Origin: Gammaproteobacteria bacterium
GTDB lineage: Bacteria > Pseudomonadota > Gammaproteobacteria > Steroidobacterales > Woeseiaceae
Assembly: GCA_009937505.1 (NCBI GenBank)
Contig: JAACFJ010000018.1
Span: 1-58,334, forward strand
Length of the DNA: 58,334 nt
Direction of reading: 5' to 3'
Below, piece by piece: positions 26,329-36,339 of this stretch; the first letter of the stretch is position 1; the number at the start of each line of letters is the position of its first letter. The position numbers were made by a program, and so were the translations under genes. The notes beneath the pieces are model-generated. The model was not told where the DNA came from and did no database searches. It saw only the letters and a list, made by a program, of their open reading frames with translations.

Positions 26329-27933
26329 TCACATCCCGGAGTAGTTCGGGCCCCCGCCGTCGCAGGTCTTGCAGTGAATGCAGTTGCTGGGGCTGACCTC
26401 GAACCGCGGCTGGCCGTCTTTTTCCACGATCTCGTAGACGCCCGCCGGGCAGTAACGCTGCGCCGGTTCGTCGTATTTCGGCAGGTTGTATTCCACCGGC
26501 ACCGACTCGTCCCTGAGCTTCAGGTGCGACGGTTGGTCCTCTTCATGATTCGTGCTCGAGAGGAACACGGAGGAGAGCCGGTCGAAACTGATGACGCCAT
26601 CCGGTTTCGGGTAGTCGATGGGTTTGGCCTTGGCCGCTTCGTCGAACTGCTCGTGGTCCGGATCCCTGTTGCGCCACGTGAACGGCATCTTGCCGAAAAC
26701 GATGTTCTGGTCGATGAACGTGAATGCAGAGCCCCAGAACGTGCCCAGCTTGTGCAGACCGGGCCCGAAATTCCGCGCGCTGTGAAGTTCCTTGTGCACC
26801 CATGACGTCCGGACAGCGTCGCTGTAGGAATCCAGCACGCCGTGCCCCGCATCGCCGGACGCCAGTGCCTCGTGCACGCTCTCGGCCGCCAGCATGCCGG
26901 TCTTCATCGCCGTATGCGCGCCCTTGATCTTTATGCCATTCAGGAAACCGGCGCCACAGCCGACGAGCATGCCGCCCGGGAAGACGAGCTTGGGCAGCGA
27001 CTGCAATCCGCCCTTGTTGACCGCGCGCGCGCCGTAGGCAACCCGGGTGCCACCCTCGAGGTATTGCCGGATGCGCGGATGATGCTTCCAGCGCTGGAAT
27101 TCGTCGAAGGGCGCAAGATGGGGATTGCGGTAACTGAGCGCGATGATGAAGCCGAGATACACCTGGTTGCCGGATGCGTGATAGAGAAAGCCGCCGCCCT
27201 CGGTGTGGCTGTCGAGAGGCCAGCCCATAGAGTGCACCACGAGGCCTTCATCGTGCTTGTCAGGCTCGACCTCCCAGATTTCCTTGAATCCGATGCCGTA
27301 ATGCTGCGGGTCGGCGTCGGCACGCAGATCGAACCTCTGCATCAACTCTTCGCTGAGATTACCGCGCACGCCTTCCGAAAATATCGTGTACTTGCCCAGC
27401 AGTTCATAGCCCGGCTGGTAGCTCGGCTTTTTTTCGCCGTCCTTGCCGACGCCGAGGTCGCTGGTGACTACACCCGTGACACGGCCATCATCGTCGTAAA
27501 GCACTTCCGCGGCTGCAAAACCGGGGAAGATGTTGACGCCCGCATTTTCCGCCTGCTCGCCCAGCCACTGGCACAGGCGGCCCAGGCTGATGATGTAATT
27601 GCCCTCGTTATGCATGGGCCGCGGCACGAACGCCCCGGGGACCCTGATGCCGCCCGATTCACTCGTCAGGTAATGAATGTCATCGCCCTTGACCGCCGTC
27701 GTCACGGGTGCGCCCCTGTCCCGCCAGTCGGGGTATAGCTCATCCAGGGCCGTGGGCTCGAACACGTTGCCCGACAGGATGTGTGCGCCGATCTCGGAAC
27801 CCTTTTCGACCACCACGACCGACAGGCTGTCGTCGAGCTGCATAAGCCGGCATGCCGCGGCAAGGCCGGCCGGCCCGCCGCCGATGATAACGACGTCGAA
27901 TTCCATGGACTCGCGTTCGATTGATTCAGTCAT
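26329..27933 (-). CDS. Electron transfer flavoprotein-ubiquinone oxidoreductase
   Basis: Membrane-associated FAD/4Fe-4S enzyme passing electrons from acyl-CoA dehydrogenases via ETF to ubiquinone. From the ATG at 27933 the product is 534 residues: FAD motif DVVIIGGGPAGLAAA, GAHILSGNVFEP, and PKLVFPGGMLVGCGAGFLNGIKIKG. The 4Fe-4S ligands are Cys495 (CPAGVYE), Cys518, Cys521 and Cys524 (NCIHCKTCD). The family normally has about 15 residues (IKDPTQNINWV-type) between CKTCD and the terminal GGGPNY; here CKTCD joins GGGPNYSGM directly, an apparent in-frame deletion. ETF subunits are not in the window; the acyl-CoA dehydrogenases nearby are plausible electron donors. Confidence 0.95.
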   Translation of the reverse strand: MTESIERESMEFDVVIIGGGPAGLAAACRLMQLDDSLSVVVVEKGSEIGAHILSGNVFEPTALDELYPDWRDRGAPVTTAVKGDDIHYLTSESGGIRVPGAFVPRPMHNEGNYIISLGRLCQWLGEQAENAGVNIFPGFAAAEVLYDDDGRVTGVVTSDLGVGKDGEKKPSYQPGYELLGKYTIFSEGVRGNLSEELMQRFDLRADADPQHYGIGFKEIWEVEPDKHDEGLVVHSMGWPLDSHTEGGGFLYHASGNQVYLGFIIALSYRNPHLAPFDEFQRWKHHPRIRQYLEGGTRVAYGARAVNKGGLQSLPKLVFPGGMLVGCGAGFLNGIKIKGAHTAMKTGMLAAESVHEALASGDAGHGVLDSYSDAVRTSWVHKELHSARNFGPGLHKLGTFWGSAFTFIDQNIVFGKMPFTWRNRDPDHEQFDEAAKAKPIDYPKPDGVISFDRLSSVFLSSTNHEEDQPSHLKLRDESVPVEYNLPKYDEPAQRYCPAGVYEIVEKDGQPRFEVSPSNCIHCKTCDGGGPNYSGM

Positions 27934-28012
27934 GATTGTCCGTTGTTCCTGATGTTGGCTGGCGGTCGCCGCCGACGGCGCGTCTGGCGACTGCGAATGA
28001 CGCATTGTAACC

Positions 28013-29146
28013 TTGACGGTCACGTCCTCACAGAGACCGCGGGCCATCGCTTCATTGAATATTCGCGACGCTTACGAGCAGCACCTGTTGCAGCACGGTC
28101 ACGTGCGTGATCCGTCTCAGGCGCGCATCGTCGAGCTGCTCGCCGATCTGCAGCAGCGCCTGCTGACGGCGCCGCCGCCAAAACGGGGGCTCGCGAAGCT
28201 CCTGTCGCGCGACCGGAATTCTGTTCCCGGGGTTACCGGCCTGTACCTCTGGGGCGGCGTAGGCCGGGGCAAGACTTTTCTGATGGACCTTTTCTTCGAG
28301 ACGCTCGCGCTCGAATCGAAGCGACGCGTCCACTTTCATCGCATCATGAAAGACGTGCACGAGCGGCTCGGGGCACTGGGTGATATCGAGGATCCGCTGG
28401 CTGCGGTCGCCCGCGACATGGCCGCGGAGGCTCGTGTACTCTGCTTCGACGAGTTCTTCGTCAGCGATATTGGCGACGCGATGATACTGGGGCGCCTGCT
28501 GCACGGTCTTTTCGAGCGCGGCGTAACGCTGGTCGCCACCTCAAACACGCGCCCCGACGACCTGTACCGAGACGGCCTGCAGCGGCAACGCTTTATTCCG
28601 GCCATAGAAGCACTAAACCGACAGACGCGGGTCGTCGAGCTCACCGGCGACACGGATTACCGGCTGAAGCTCCTGCAGCAGGCGGGCACGTACCTTACGC
28701 CCGATGACGGTTCGGCGCAGACCAGGCTTCGCGAGTTTTTCCGGGAGTCCGCCTCGAGCCAGGTACGGGAGGACCACGAACTCGACATCAACGGCCGCAA
28801 TCTGAGGACCCGCCGCTGCGCAAAGGGGATCGCGTGGTTCGATTTCCTCGAGTTGTGTGACGGGCCGCGCAGCCAGGCCGACTACATCGAAATCGCACGC
28901 TGGTACCCCACGATCATCGTCTCGGGCATCCCCGTGCTCGATGAACTGCGAGAGGACCAGGCGCGCCGGTTCATCGCCCTCGTTGACGAATTCTACGACC
29001 GCCGCGTCAAGCTCATCGTGTCCGCCGAACGGCCCACGGACGAGCTTTACGCGGGGAAACGCCTGCGTTTCGAGTTCGAAAGAACGGTCAGCCGGCTGGT
29101 TGAAATGCAGTCGCTCGAGTACCTGCACCTGCCACACCTTGCCTGA
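28013..29146 (+). CDS. zapE: Cell division ATPase ZapE (AFG1-like)
   Basis: P-loop ATPase of the AFG1/ZapE family, associated with the Z ring in E. coli. The 377-residue protein has Walker A GVGRGKTFLMDLFF, the Walker B region LCFDEFFVSDIGDAMILGRLL, and the conserved VATSNTRPDDLYRDGLQRQRFIPAI. The C-terminal FERTVSRLVEMQSLEYL is typical. No ATG is available early on; TTG at 28013 or 28055 is used. It is divergent from ETF-QO. Confidence 0.93.
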   Translation: MTVTSSQRPRAIASLNIRDAYEQHLLQHGHVRDPSQARIVELLADLQQRLLTAPPPKRGLAKLLSRDRNSVPGVTGLYLWGGVGRGKTFLMDLFFETLALESKRRVHFHRIMKDVHERLGALGDIEDPLAAVARDMAAEARVLCFDEFFVSDIGDAMILGRLLHGLFERGVTLVATSNTRPDDLYRDGLQRQRFIPAIEALNRQTRVVELTGDTDYRLKLLQQAGTYLTPDDGSAQTRLREFFRESASSQVREDHELDINGRNLRTRRCAKGIAWFDFLELCDGPRSQADYIEIARWYPTIIVSGIPVLDELREDQARRFIALVDEFYDRRVKLIVSAERPTDELYAGKRLRFEFERTVSRLVEMQSLEYLHLPHLA

Positions 29147-29212
29147 CCGGGTTTATCGTGGCCTTCCGCAGTTGAATGGACACCGGCTTGTGGTTACTGT
29201 TCGAAAGGCAAC

Positions 29213-29686
29213 ATGCGGAATACAATGAGAACGACAATGACCGACGAGCTGATCCTCGAGGACTTCCTGCCCTACCGGCTGGCCGTGCTGTCGCATACCG
29301 TGAGCACCAAGATTGCGGGCGTTTACGACAAGCGCTTCGGCCTCACGATCCCGGAGTGGCGTGTGATCGCCATCCTCGGACGCTTCCCCGGGCTGTCCGC
29401 AGTCGAGGTGGCGGAGCGCACCATGCTCGACAAGGTGGCGGTGAGCCGCGCCGTGACCAAGCTCATCAAGAACGGTCGGCTGGATCGCGAATTCGCGGAC
29501 GCGGACCGGCGCCGTTCCATTCTCAACCTGTCGGAGGAAGGCAAGCGCGTCCACGACGAAGTCGCACCGCTCGCATTGCAGTTCGAGAGCGACCTGCTGC
29601 ACGGTCTCAGCGACGAAGATATCGAGGTATTCAACGTGGTGATGGAGCGCCTGCTCGCCAAGGCCCGGCTCCTCGGCACGCCCTGA
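29213..29686 (+). CDS. MarR-family transcriptional regulator
   Basis: The 157-residue protein has the MarR winged helix: YDKRFGLTIPEWRVIAILGRFPGLSAVEVAERTMLDKVAVSRAVTKLI, then the wing DREFADADRRRSILNLSEEG. The C-terminal helix probably dimerises. Starts at 29213, 29225 or 29237 are possible. It lies between zapE and the glutamate dehydrogenase gene on the same strand, so control of the latter is a reasonable guess, but no palindromic operator was recognised in the 89-nt gap. Confidence 0.9.
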   Translation: MRNTMRTTMTDELILEDFLPYRLAVLSHTVSTKIAGVYDKRFGLTIPEWRVIAILGRFPGLSAVEVAERTMLDKVAVSRAVTKLIKNGRLDREFADADRRRSILNLSEEGKRVHDEVAPLALQFESDLLHGLSDEDIEVFNVVMERLLAKARLLGTP

Positions 29687-29775
29687 AAATTCCGTTGCTC
29701 CAATTTAGTGCGTAGAATGGCGCCGCCCGATAACGACAAGCGTTCGCGCTGCCATCGGCAGCCGGAGAGTCAAGA

Positions 29776-32700
29776 GTGACACGAACCGAATATCGCCGGG
29801 GAAGCGACGTCAGGGAAAGAATCATTGACGCCATCGTGGCTTCCAGGGTGCAGTCCGGCATCCTCAAGGACCGGCAGCAAATCAAGCACTTCCTTCGCGA
29901 GTACTTTGCCCACGTCCCCTACGAGGACCTGCAGGGCCGGGTCGAGAAGATCATGGCGCGCGCGGCGCTGGATCATCTGGAATTCGGCGCGACGAGAAAG
30001 AAAGGGCAGCCCCTCGTGCGATTCTTCAATCCGACGGTGGAGAGTCACGGTTACGAATCGGCATTTTCCTTCATCGAGATGGTGAATGACGACATGCCGT
30101 TTCTTGTCGACTCGGTATTTGCGGCGATCATCCGCCAGGGGCTGGCTGTCCATATCACCGTGCATCCGATCATCCGTATCGTTCGCAACAGGCGCGGCAA
30201 GGTCGAGAGAATTGCACAACCGGGCGAAAAAGCGGGCAAGCTCGAGTCTCTCATTCGATTCGCGATCGACAAGGAAACGGATGCGCAGCAAATCAAGCTG
30301 CTGAAACAGGAAATTCTCAAAGTCCTGTCCGACGTACGCGTCGCGGTCCGTGACTGGTCGAAGATGCGCGAGAAAATGCGCGAGGCGCGCGAATTGCTGG
30401 AGTTCGGGCCGTCGGGGGTCGATGAGGACCTGCGCGAGGAGAGCAAGGAGCTCCTCGAGTGGATGGTCGATGAACATTTCACGTTTCTCGGCTATCGCGA
30501 GTACAAGCTCTCCTACCGCAAGGACAAGATATTCCTGCGTCCTGTCGGGGGCAGCGGCCTCGGCCTGCTATCCCACGACGAGCGGGGTCAAAACAAGACC
30601 GTCGAGCTGACGAGCGAAATGCAGCGCCTCGCACGCTCCAGGGACTGGCTGATCCTGACCAAGGCGAATTCCCGGTCCACCGTGCATCGGCACGCGTACC
30701 TCGACTACGTCGGCATCAAGGAATTCGACAAGTCGGGAAAGGCGAGCGGCGAGCGGCGCTTCATCGGCCTGTTTACTTCGGCTGCTTACAGCGAAAGCCC
30801 GCGAAATATTCCGTTGCTGCGCCACAAGGTCAAGAAGGTCATCGAACGTTCCCACGTGCAAGCGACGGGACATCGGGGTAAGGCTTTATTGCACATTCTC
30901 GATACCTTCCCTCGTGACGAACTTTTCCAGAGCTCCATTCCCGACCTGTCCCGCACGGCCATGGGCATCCTCAACCTGCAGGATCGGCAGCGCGTGCGTT
31001 TCTTCCTGCGGCGCGACACGTTCAGGCGATTCTTCTCCTGCATCGTCTTCGTGCCTCGTGAACGCTATACGACGGCCGTCCGCCGGCGTATCGAGGAGGT
31101 CCTGAAGGAGGCTTTCGACGGTACGTCCGTCGATTCCAGCGTGGAGATTTCGGACTCGCCCCTCGCCCGCGTGCATACGATCGTTCGGACGCCGCCGCGC
31201 GAACGTCCGCGAATCAGCATCCAGGACATCGAGACAAAGCTCGCGGAAGTCGTCGTCAGCTGGTCGGACAGGCTGCGGGCCGAAATGCTCGATGCCTTTG
31301 GTGACGACGAAGGTCACAAGCTATTCAGGATCTACGGCAACGTATTCCCGGCTGGCTACCAGGCCGAGACCGATCCGAAAGACGCTTGCAGCGACATCAG
31401 TTCGATCGACAAGATGCCGATGGCGGGAGTCAGCCGTGCCGTGGAACTCTACAAGCCCTCGGACGCCGCGCCCGGTTTCCTGCATTTCATAATCTTCAGC
31501 GCCGAGGAACCGTTGGCGCTTTCAGAAGCATTACCGATCCTCGAAGGCATGGGCCTCGAAGTCCACACCGAACACCCGTACGAACTCACATTGCAGGACG
31601 ACAGGCAGTTCTGGATCCAGGTATTCAACCTCCGCCGCGAAAGTGGTTCGGACGTCGACGTCGAGGCGGCATCTGAGCGATTCGAAGATTGCTTCATGCA
31701 GGTACTCACCGGTAATGCCGAAAACGACGGGCTGAACCGCCTCATACTCAGCGCGGAACTCGACTGGCGCCAGACGGCGTTGTTCCGTTGTTACGCCAAG
31801 TACCTGCAGCAGCTCGGCCTGCCCTTCTCCCAGGACTACATGGAGGACGTCCTCGTTGCGCATGCCAGGCTGGTCGGCTTGTTGACCGAACAATTCAGGG
31901 CGATGTTCGACCCGGGTCTGAGCAAGGCGCAGAGAACCAGGCATTTGAATGCGGCAAGTCCTGCGATCCGCCGCGAGGTCAGCAAAGCGAAGAATGTCGA
32001 TGAAGACCGAATTCTCAATGCATTCGCCGGCGCCTTCAACGCGACGCTAAGAACCAACTACTACCTGCCCGGCGACTTCCACGGGCACCGCGACTGCATC
32101 TCCGTGAAACTGGACCCGTCGCGCCTTCCCGAAGTGCCGCTGCCACGGCCGAAATACGAAATCTTCGTGTATTCGCCGGAAGTCGAGGGCGTTCACCTCC
32201 GCGGTGGCGATATTGCCCGCGGCGGGCTGCGCTGGTCAGACAGGCGCGAGGATTTCCGAACGGAGGTCCTGGGACTGATGAAGGCCCAGGTCGTGAAGAA
32301 CACGGTCATCGTACCGACCGGCGCAAAAGGCGGCTTCTTCTGCAAGCGCATGCCCGAAGGCGATCGCGACGTCGTCATGAAGAAGGGTATCGCCTGCTAC
32401 CGGACATTTATCGGCGGTTTGCTCGACATCACGGACAATGTCGTTGACGGCAAGGTCGTCACACCTGAGGGCGTGATCCGTCACGACGGCGACGATCCGT
32501 ATCTCGTTGTCGCCGCCGACAAAGGCACGGCAACCTTTTCGGACATCGCGAACGAGATATCACAGAGCTACGATTTCTGGCTTGACGACGCGTTCGCGTC
32601 AGGCGGCTCTGCCGGCTACGACCACAAGAAAATGGGCATCACGGCGCGCGGCACCTGGGAAGCCGTCAAGCGCCACTTCCGTGAGCAGGGCTTCAATACG

Positions 32701-34608
32701 CAGACAGACCCTTTCACCGTGATCGGCATCGGCGATATGAGCGGTGACGTGTTCGGCAACGGCATGCTCTTGTCGCGCAAGATCAAGCTCGCCGCCGCAT
32801 TCAATCACCAGCACATTTTCCTCGATCCTGATCCGGATATGGCGGCCAGCTTCAAGGAACGCCAGCGGCTGTTCAGGCTGCCGCGCTCCGGCTGGCCGGA
32901 TTACAACGACAAGATCATTTCGAAGGGCGGCGGCGTTTTCTCCCGGCGGGCGAAAACCATTCGCATCAGCAAAGAAGCGCGGGCAATGCTCGACACGGAA
33001 AAAACGTCGATGCAGCCCGACCAATTGATACGCGCAATACTCAGGATGCCCGCCGACCTGCTGTGGAACGGCGGCATAGGCACCTATGTAAAAGCCAGCA
33101 CGGAAAGTCATGCCGATGTCGGCGACCGCAGCAGCGACAACGTACGCGTCAATGCCAACGAGCTGCGCTGCAAGGTCGTCGGTGAAGGCGGCAATCTCGG
33201 GCTCACACAGCGAGCGCGCATCGAATTCAGCCTGAACGGCGGTCGCGTCAACACCGACTTCATCGACAACTCCGCGGGTGTCGACAGTTCGGACCGCGAG
33301 GTAAACATCAAGATCCTGTTGGGCGATGTAGCCAAGCAAAAGGGCATGTCGCGCGACAAGCGCAATCAGCTGCTTGCCTCGATGACCGATGATGTCGCGG
33401 ACTACGTGTTGCGCAGCAACTACATGCAGACCCAGGCGCTCAGCATGAGCGAACTAAGGTCACTCGAGCGCATCGACGAGATCGGGCGAGTCATAGCCGG
33501 CCTCGAGCGGAACGGCCTGCTCGATCGCGATCTCGAGTACCTTCCCGACGACGTGGAGATCGAGGAGCGCAAGGCGCGCAAGCAAGGCATGACGCGACCC
33601 GAACTCGCCGTCGTGCTGAGCTACGCCAAGATCGACGTCTATAACGCGCTGACCTCGCATAAGGAGACGCTCGAGGACTTCCTCAAAACGCACCCGATGC
33701 GTTACTTCCCGGAAGTCCTCAGGCGGCGCTACACGGAGTTCATCCCGACGCACCGTCTGAGCCCGCAGATCCTCGCGACGCTCATTGCGAACGACATCGT
33801 CAACCGCATGGGACCGGCATTCGTGAAGCGCGTGCAGCTCGATACCGGGGCGGACGTGGTGACGATTGCGCGCGCCTACACGGTCGCGCGCCAGATCGTC
33901 CGGGCGGGCGCGCTCAATCGAACGATCGAGGAGCTGGACAACGTGATCCCGGCGTCGGCGCAGATGTCCATGCTGTTCGAGCTCTCCCGCACTCAGCGCC
34001 ACGCGACCTACTGGATCATCGAGCACTACGGGGATTACGTAGACATTGATGGCCTGGTCGACCGGCTCAAGGGCGGCATGGCGATCGTCTACGGACGGAC
34101 GGGCGGCGTCATGTCGGCGGCAGCCCGGGAGCGTCATGCAATCGCAATGAAGAGCTACATCGAGATGGGCGTGCCGGACAAGCTGGCCGACAAGATGGCC
34201 GCGCTGTTGCTGACCCGTGCGGGACTCGACATTACCGATCTCGCAGCCACCTACAAGCGGGACGTCATGGAAGCCGCCCGCGTCTACTCGTTGTTCAATG
34301 ACAGGTTGGGGATCTTCGTCCTGCATGCCGGTGCGGAGGACGTCAAGGTCAAGGGCCGCTGGCAGGCGATGGCACGCAGCAACCTGCGCGACGAGTTCTT
34401 CCAGATCCGCCGAGACATGGCGGCGGATATACTGAAGAAACGCAGCAAGAAGAACATCGAGCAGCTCGTCGACGAGTGGTTGCAGCAGCGCAGCACGAGG
34501 GTGGAGCGCTTCGTCGGTATGCTCGACGAGATGAAACTGCGCGGAACGTTCGACATTGCGACGCTGTCGGTTGCGGCCAAGGAGCTGCGCGAGTTCGTTG
34601 CCAACTAG
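29776..34608 (+). CDS. NAD-specific glutamate dehydrogenase, 180-kDa class
   Basis: Oxidatively deaminates glutamate to 2-oxoglutarate. The 1610-residue protein fits the large L_180 family. It has a long N-terminal regulatory part with ACT-like domains (about 1-700) and a catalytic domain (about 750-1250) containing RGGDIARGGLRWSDRREDFRTEVLGLMKAQ and the lysine-bearing VKNTVIVPTGAKGGF. Also present are DMSGDVFGNGM, AAFNHQHIFLDPDPD and LWNGGIGTYVKAS, and a long helical C-terminal region. The start is GTG with GGAGAG upstream. It is a single intact frame; no frameshift was seen. Confidence 0.96.
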   Translation: MTRTEYRRGSDVRERIIDAIVASRVQSGILKDRQQIKHFLREYFAHVPYEDLQGRVEKIMARAALDHLEFGATRKKGQPLVRFFNPTVESHGYESAFSFIEMVNDDMPFLVDSVFAAIIRQGLAVHITVHPIIRIVRNRRGKVERIAQPGEKAGKLESLIRFAIDKETDAQQIKLLKQEILKVLSDVRVAVRDWSKMREKMREARELLEFGPSGVDEDLREESKELLEWMVDEHFTFLGYREYKLSYRKDKIFLRPVGGSGLGLLSHDERGQNKTVELTSEMQRLARSRDWLILTKANSRSTVHRHAYLDYVGIKEFDKSGKASGERRFIGLFTSAAYSESPRNIPLLRHKVKKVIERSHVQATGHRGKALLHILDTFPRDELFQSSIPDLSRTAMGILNLQDRQRVRFFLRRDTFRRFFSCIVFVPRERYTTAVRRRIEEVLKEAFDGTSVDSSVEISDSPLARVHTIVRTPPRERPRISIQDIETKLAEVVVSWSDRLRAEMLDAFGDDEGHKLFRIYGNVFPAGYQAETDPKDACSDISSIDKMPMAGVSRAVELYKPSDAAPGFLHFIIFSAEEPLALSEALPILEGMGLEVHTEHPYELTLQDDRQFWIQVFNLRRESGSDVDVEAASERFEDCFMQVLTGNAENDGLNRLILSAELDWRQTALFRCYAKYLQQLGLPFSQDYMEDVLVAHARLVGLLTEQFRAMFDPGLSKAQRTRHLNAASPAIRREVSKAKNVDEDRILNAFAGAFNATLRTNYYLPGDFHGHRDCISVKLDPSRLPEVPLPRPKYEIFVYSPEVEGVHLRGGDIARGGLRWSDRREDFRTEVLGLMKAQVVKNTVIVPTGAKGGFFCKRMPEGDRDVVMKKGIACYRTFIGGLLDITDNVVDGKVVTPEGVIRHDGDDPYLVVAADKGTATFSDIANEISQSYDFWLDDAFASGGSAGYDHKKMGITARGTWEAVKRHFREQGFNTQTDPFTVIGIGDMSGDVFGNGMLLSRKIKLAAAFNHQHIFLDPDPDMAASFKERQRLFRLPRSGWPDYNDKIISKGGGVFSRRAKTIRISKEARAMLDTEKTSMQPDQLIRAILRMPADLLWNGGIGTYVKASTESHADVGDRSSDNVRVNANELRCKVVGEGGNLGLTQRARIEFSLNGGRVNTDFIDNSAGVDSSDREVNIKILLGDVAKQKGMSRDKRNQLLASMTDDVADYVLRSNYMQTQALSMSELRSLERIDEIGRVIAGLERNGLLDRDLEYLPDDVEIEERKARKQGMTRPELAVVLSYAKIDVYNALTSHKETLEDFLKTHPMRYFPEVLRRRYTEFIPTHRLSPQILATLIANDIVNRMGPAFVKRVQLDTGADVVTIARAYTVARQIVRAGALNRTIEELDNVIPASAQMSMLFELSRTQRHATYWIIEHYGDYVDIDGLVDRLKGGMAIVYGRTGGVMSAAARERHAIAMKSYIEMGVPDKLADKMAALLLTRAGLDITDLAATYKRDVMEAARVYSLFNDRLGIFVLHAGAEDVKVKGRWQAMARSNLRDEFFQIRRDMAADILKKRSKKNIEQLVDEWLQQRSTRVERFVGMLDEMKLRGTFDIATLSVAAKELREFVAN

Positions 34609-34653
34609 GAACAACCTCACGCTTCGACAGATCGAATTGCAAACGGAGACGAC

Positions 34654-35400
34654 ATGGCTGGCAAGCTGATTCTCTGCCGTCACGGCCAGAGCGACTGGAA
34701 CCTGAAGAACCTGTTCACGGGCTGGAAGGATGTGGACCTGACCGAGCAAGGCATCGAAGAAGCGAAGGAGGCCGGGCGCACCGTGGCCGCGCTCGACTAC
34801 GATATCGATATCGCTTACACGTCGGTGCTGAAGCGCGCGATCCGCACGCTCTGGCTGATGCTCGACGAGATGGACCGGGTGTGGATCCCGGTGGTGCGCG
34901 ACTGGCGCCTGAACGAGCGCCATTACGGGGCGCTGCAGGGGCTAAACAAAGCGGAGACCGCGGCGAAGTACGGCGACGAGCAGGTGCACATATGGCGGCG
35001 CAGCTATGACATTCCGCCGCCCGAACTCGACGCCGACGACGACCGGCATCCGTCGCACGACCCTCGTTATGCCGGTATCGAAAACCTGCCCGGCAGCGAG
35101 TCGCTCGCGCTGACTCTGGATCGCGTGCGCCCGTGTTGGGTCGAGAACATTACGCCGCAACTGCGCGCTGGCCGCAACGTCCTCATCGCTGCGCACGGCA
35201 ACAGTCTGCGCGCGCTCGTGAAGATGCTCGACGACATCTCAGACGAAGAAATAACGGGCTTCAATATCCCCACCGGAGTCCCGATAGCCTACGATCTCGA
35301 CGACGACCTGAAGCCACGGTCGCGGGAATTTCTCGGTGACCCCGAAGCCGTTGCGAAGGCGGCTGCGGCCGTCGCGGCGCAGGGCAAGGCGAAGGGCTGA
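34654..35400 (+). CDS. gpmA: 2,3-bisphosphoglycerate-dependent phosphoglycerate mutase
   Basis: Glycolytic enzyme interconverting 3- and 2-phosphoglycerate. The 248-residue protein begins [30 protein letters not shown] with the phosphorylated His10 in the RHG motif, has [14 protein letters not shown] (catalytic Glu) and the second active His in [14 protein letters not shown]-terminal residues are Ala/Lys-rich. It lies 45 nt after the glutamate dehydrogenase gene and converges on tesB with only 19 nt between. Confidence 0.97.
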   Translation: MAGKLILCRHGQSDWNLKNLFTGWKDVDLTEQGIEEAKEAGRTVAALDYDIDIAYTSVLKRAIRTLWLMLDEMDRVWIPVVRDWRLNERHYGALQGLNKAETAAKYGDEQVHIWRRSYDIPPPELDADDDRHPSHDPRYAGIENLPGSESLALTLDRVRPCWVENITPQLRAGRNVLIAAHGNSLRALVKMLDDISDEEITGFNIPTGVPIAYDLDDDLKPRSREFLGDPEAVAKAAAAVAAQGKAKG

Positions 35401-35419
35401 GCCAGCCGGCCGGGACCGT

Positions 35420-36319
35420 TCAGACCTGCAGCCGCGGATCGGAGCGCGGCGGCGATGCGTCCGTATCGACGACCCGGATGAGCCCCTCCTGCGCTGTCGA
35501 CGCAACCAGTATGCCGCCTTCGGTGAACAGCTGCCCCCGTGAATACCCGCGCGCACCCGCCGCGTTGGGGCTTTCGATCGAGTAAAGCAACCATCGGTCC
35601 ACGCGACACCTGCGATGGAACCATAACCCGTGGTCGAGGCTCGCCATGATCACCCTGCCGGAAACAAAATTCAGCCCGTGCGGTAACACGCTTGCGCCCA
35701 GCAATTCGTAGTCGGACACGTAGGCAAGCAGGTTCTGATGCAGGGCCGGATCGTCGGGAAGCGCATCGACGGCGCGAATCCAGCAGTGCTTGACCGGCGG
35801 CAGGTTTACCGGCTCCGTGAAGCTGATACGTTCGACCGGCCGGAACTCGAACGGCCGCTGCGCTGTCAGGAAGCGCCGCATCTTCATCGGCACTTTCTCG
35901 AGCTTCTCCGCGGGTACGTCAAACAGGTCCTTGAGGCCGTCCGGTCCCGGTACGTCGGGCATGTCGGCCTGATGCTCCAGGCCTTCCTCGGGGTCCTGGA
36001 AAGACGCGGCCAGGTTGAAGATCGGTCGCCCGTGCTGAATGGCGACAACGCGGCGGTTCGAGAAGCTGCCGCCGTCGCGGGCGCGATCGACTTCGTAGAT
36101 GATGGGCTTCGTCATATCGCCGCGGCGCAGGAAATACGCGTGCAGGGAATGTGCGACCCTGTCTTCGACGGTGTGCTGGGCAGCGGACAGCGCCTGGCCC
36201 AGCACCTGCCCCCCGAAAACCTGCGCGCTGCCTATGTCGCGGCTGTCGCCGCGGAAGATATTATCCTCGATGCGCTCGAGTTCGAGGAGCGCGATCAGGT
36301 CTTCGAGTACAGGGTGCAT
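35420..36319 (-). CDS. tesB: Acyl-CoA thioesterase II
   Basis: Hydrolyses medium/long-chain acyl-CoA to free acid and CoA. The 299-residue protein has a double hot-dog fold: first domain FGGQVLGQALSAAQHTV and AHSLHAYFLRRGDMTKPIIYEVDRARDGGSF, second domain ASLDHGLWFHR with the catalytic Asp, and a C-terminal YSRGQLFTEGGILVASTAQEGLIR. It starts 20 nt after the SDR-like gene stop and belongs with the SDR and the acyl-CoA ligase on the minus strand. Confidence 0.94.
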   Translation of the reverse strand: MHPVLEDLIALLELERIEDNIFRGDSRDIGSAQVFGGQVLGQALSAAQHTVEDRVAHSLHAYFLRRGDMTKPIIYEVDRARDGGSFSNRRVVAIQHGRPIFNLAASFQDPEEGLEHQADMPDVPGPDGLKDLFDVPAEKLEKVPMKMRRFLTAQRPFEFRPVERISFTEPVNLPPVKHCWIRAVDALPDDPALHQNLLAYVSDYELLGASVLPHGLNFVSGRVIMASLDHGLWFHRRCRVDRWLLYSIESPNAAGARGYSRGQLFTEGGILVASTAQEGLIRVVDTDASPPRSDPRLQV

Positions 36320-36339
36320 TGCAAAGCTGTCGCGCCCGC

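Noticed and set aside
33460-34923. Long open frame on the minus strand over the end of the glutamate dehydrogenase gene
   Set aside because: Antisense to a conserved protein; composition is a shadow of the plus-strand codon pattern.
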